From JAJEFO01 sp009843725 (GTDB taxonomy: Bacteria > Pseudomonadota > Alphaproteobacteria > Rhodobacterales > Rhodobacteraceae): DNA of 64,000 bases. Each line of letters begins with the position of its first letter. Position 1 is the first letter of the stretch. The notes beneath the pieces were generated by a model. It worked only from the letters and a program-made list of their open reading frames with translations, was not told where the DNA came from and did not search any database. Positions 63,769 through 64,000 of this stretch are shown here, in pieces. The DNA is taken from positions 248,001 to 312,000 of the forward strand of contig CBDEUJ010000002.1 in assembly GCA_965243215.1 (NCBI GenBank), given 5' to 3'. A program made the translations under genes and the position numbers.

Positions 63769-64000
63769 ATGATTGTGACCATGCCTGCTGACATCGAATT
63801 TTCCTTCCATCAACTGACCCGCGTCGCTCAACGGCACATTCGAGTTTTTCAGATACAGCAGTTTCTGGACCGCTTTGCGATGGGCTTGACGGTGGCCGTC
63901 GTGGCACTGGCCTTGATCGACCGTGATATGGACCTTTTCCAGATTTCGCTACTGTTTGGCGTTTATTCAGTCACAACCATGGCGATGGAACTGCCATTCG
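63769..64000 (+). CDS. Membrane transporter, MFS-like, N-terminal part
   Basis: The gene runs off the window end, leaving 77 codons. After a polar N-terminus (PADIEFSFHQLTRVAQRHIR) comes FLDRFAMGLTVAVVALALI and FQISLLFGVYSVTTMAMELPF, two predicted membrane helices in the style of major facilitator transporters. Start is ATG 63769 or 63781. The IS3 remnant ends just upstream. Confidence 0.65.
   Translation, partial: MIVTMPADIEFSFHQLTRVAQRHIRVFQIQQFLDRFAMGLTVAVVALALIDRDMDLFQISLLFGVYSVTTMAMELPF

Noticed and set aside
1..64000. tRNA genes, rRNA genes and CRISPR arrays
   Set aside because: I saw no T-loop-like GTTCGAnTC context with a cloverleaf, no rRNA segments and no regularly spaced repeats; a tRNAscan run would be decisive.

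Overview
The window looks like a chromosome segment of a GC-rich alphaproteobacterium, most likely of the Rhodobacterales or a close relative. The evidence is the lptF-lptG-lptD-surA-pdxA-rsmA gene order, a TIGR02281-type aspartic protease, a DUF4167 protein, and CUT1 sugar ABC genes typical of that group. I saw no tRNA, rRNA or CRISPR array. Gene remnants, insertion sequences and long gene-poor gaps are common, so this replicon appears to be accumulating and losing mobile DNA.

Positions 1-31.7 kb are mostly metabolism and transport. They hold a crotonase end, an NDP-forming acyl-CoA synthetase, a VOC protein and trpA. A CUT1 alpha-galactoside uptake operon (binding protein, two permeases, GH36 alpha-galactosidase) is transcribed divergently from its IclR regulator and ATPase. 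Remnants of a second sugar locus follow. Next come a DUF882 peptidase, an amino-acid ABC pair, an L,D-transpeptidase, an lpxD-ACP-ketosynthase trio, fur, a broken VapBC pair, YceI, an IS630 remnant, a DMT exporter, selO, a nucleoside hydrolase, an iron-binding protein with an upstream palindrome, mazG, prfA and prmC.

Positions 31.9-42 kb carry a DUF4167 protein and the outer-membrane biogenesis operon lptF-lptG-lptD-surA-pdxA-rsmA, whose genes overlap or nearly touch. holC and a membrane-anchored retropepsin follow.

Positions 42,007-44,581 are an intact IS1595-family transposon. It has 44-bp terminal inverted repeats (43/44 matching), a perfect 8-bp target duplication and passenger genes. 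Three of the passengers form a tight operon encoding a secreted protein, a membrane protein and a lipoprotein. This is the best-defined possibly undescribed element in the window.

Positions 44.6-51.3 kb return to housekeeping genes: a TetR regulator, metA, a P-loop ATPase, two DMT exporters and guaA.

Positions 51.4-63.7 kb are an accessory island. It contains an IS110 transposase and a truncated IS copy fused in frame to the N-terminus of a Mrr-type restriction/helicase gene. It also contains HicAB, a possible mobilisation remnant, a PIN plus Xre/ImmA pair and a DUF2188 gene cut by a complete IS. That IS encodes a DUF4338 (DruA-like) domain fused to an IS4-type DDE transposase. An mttB homologue, a dead IS6 element, an IS3 fragment and the start of an MFS transporter close the window.
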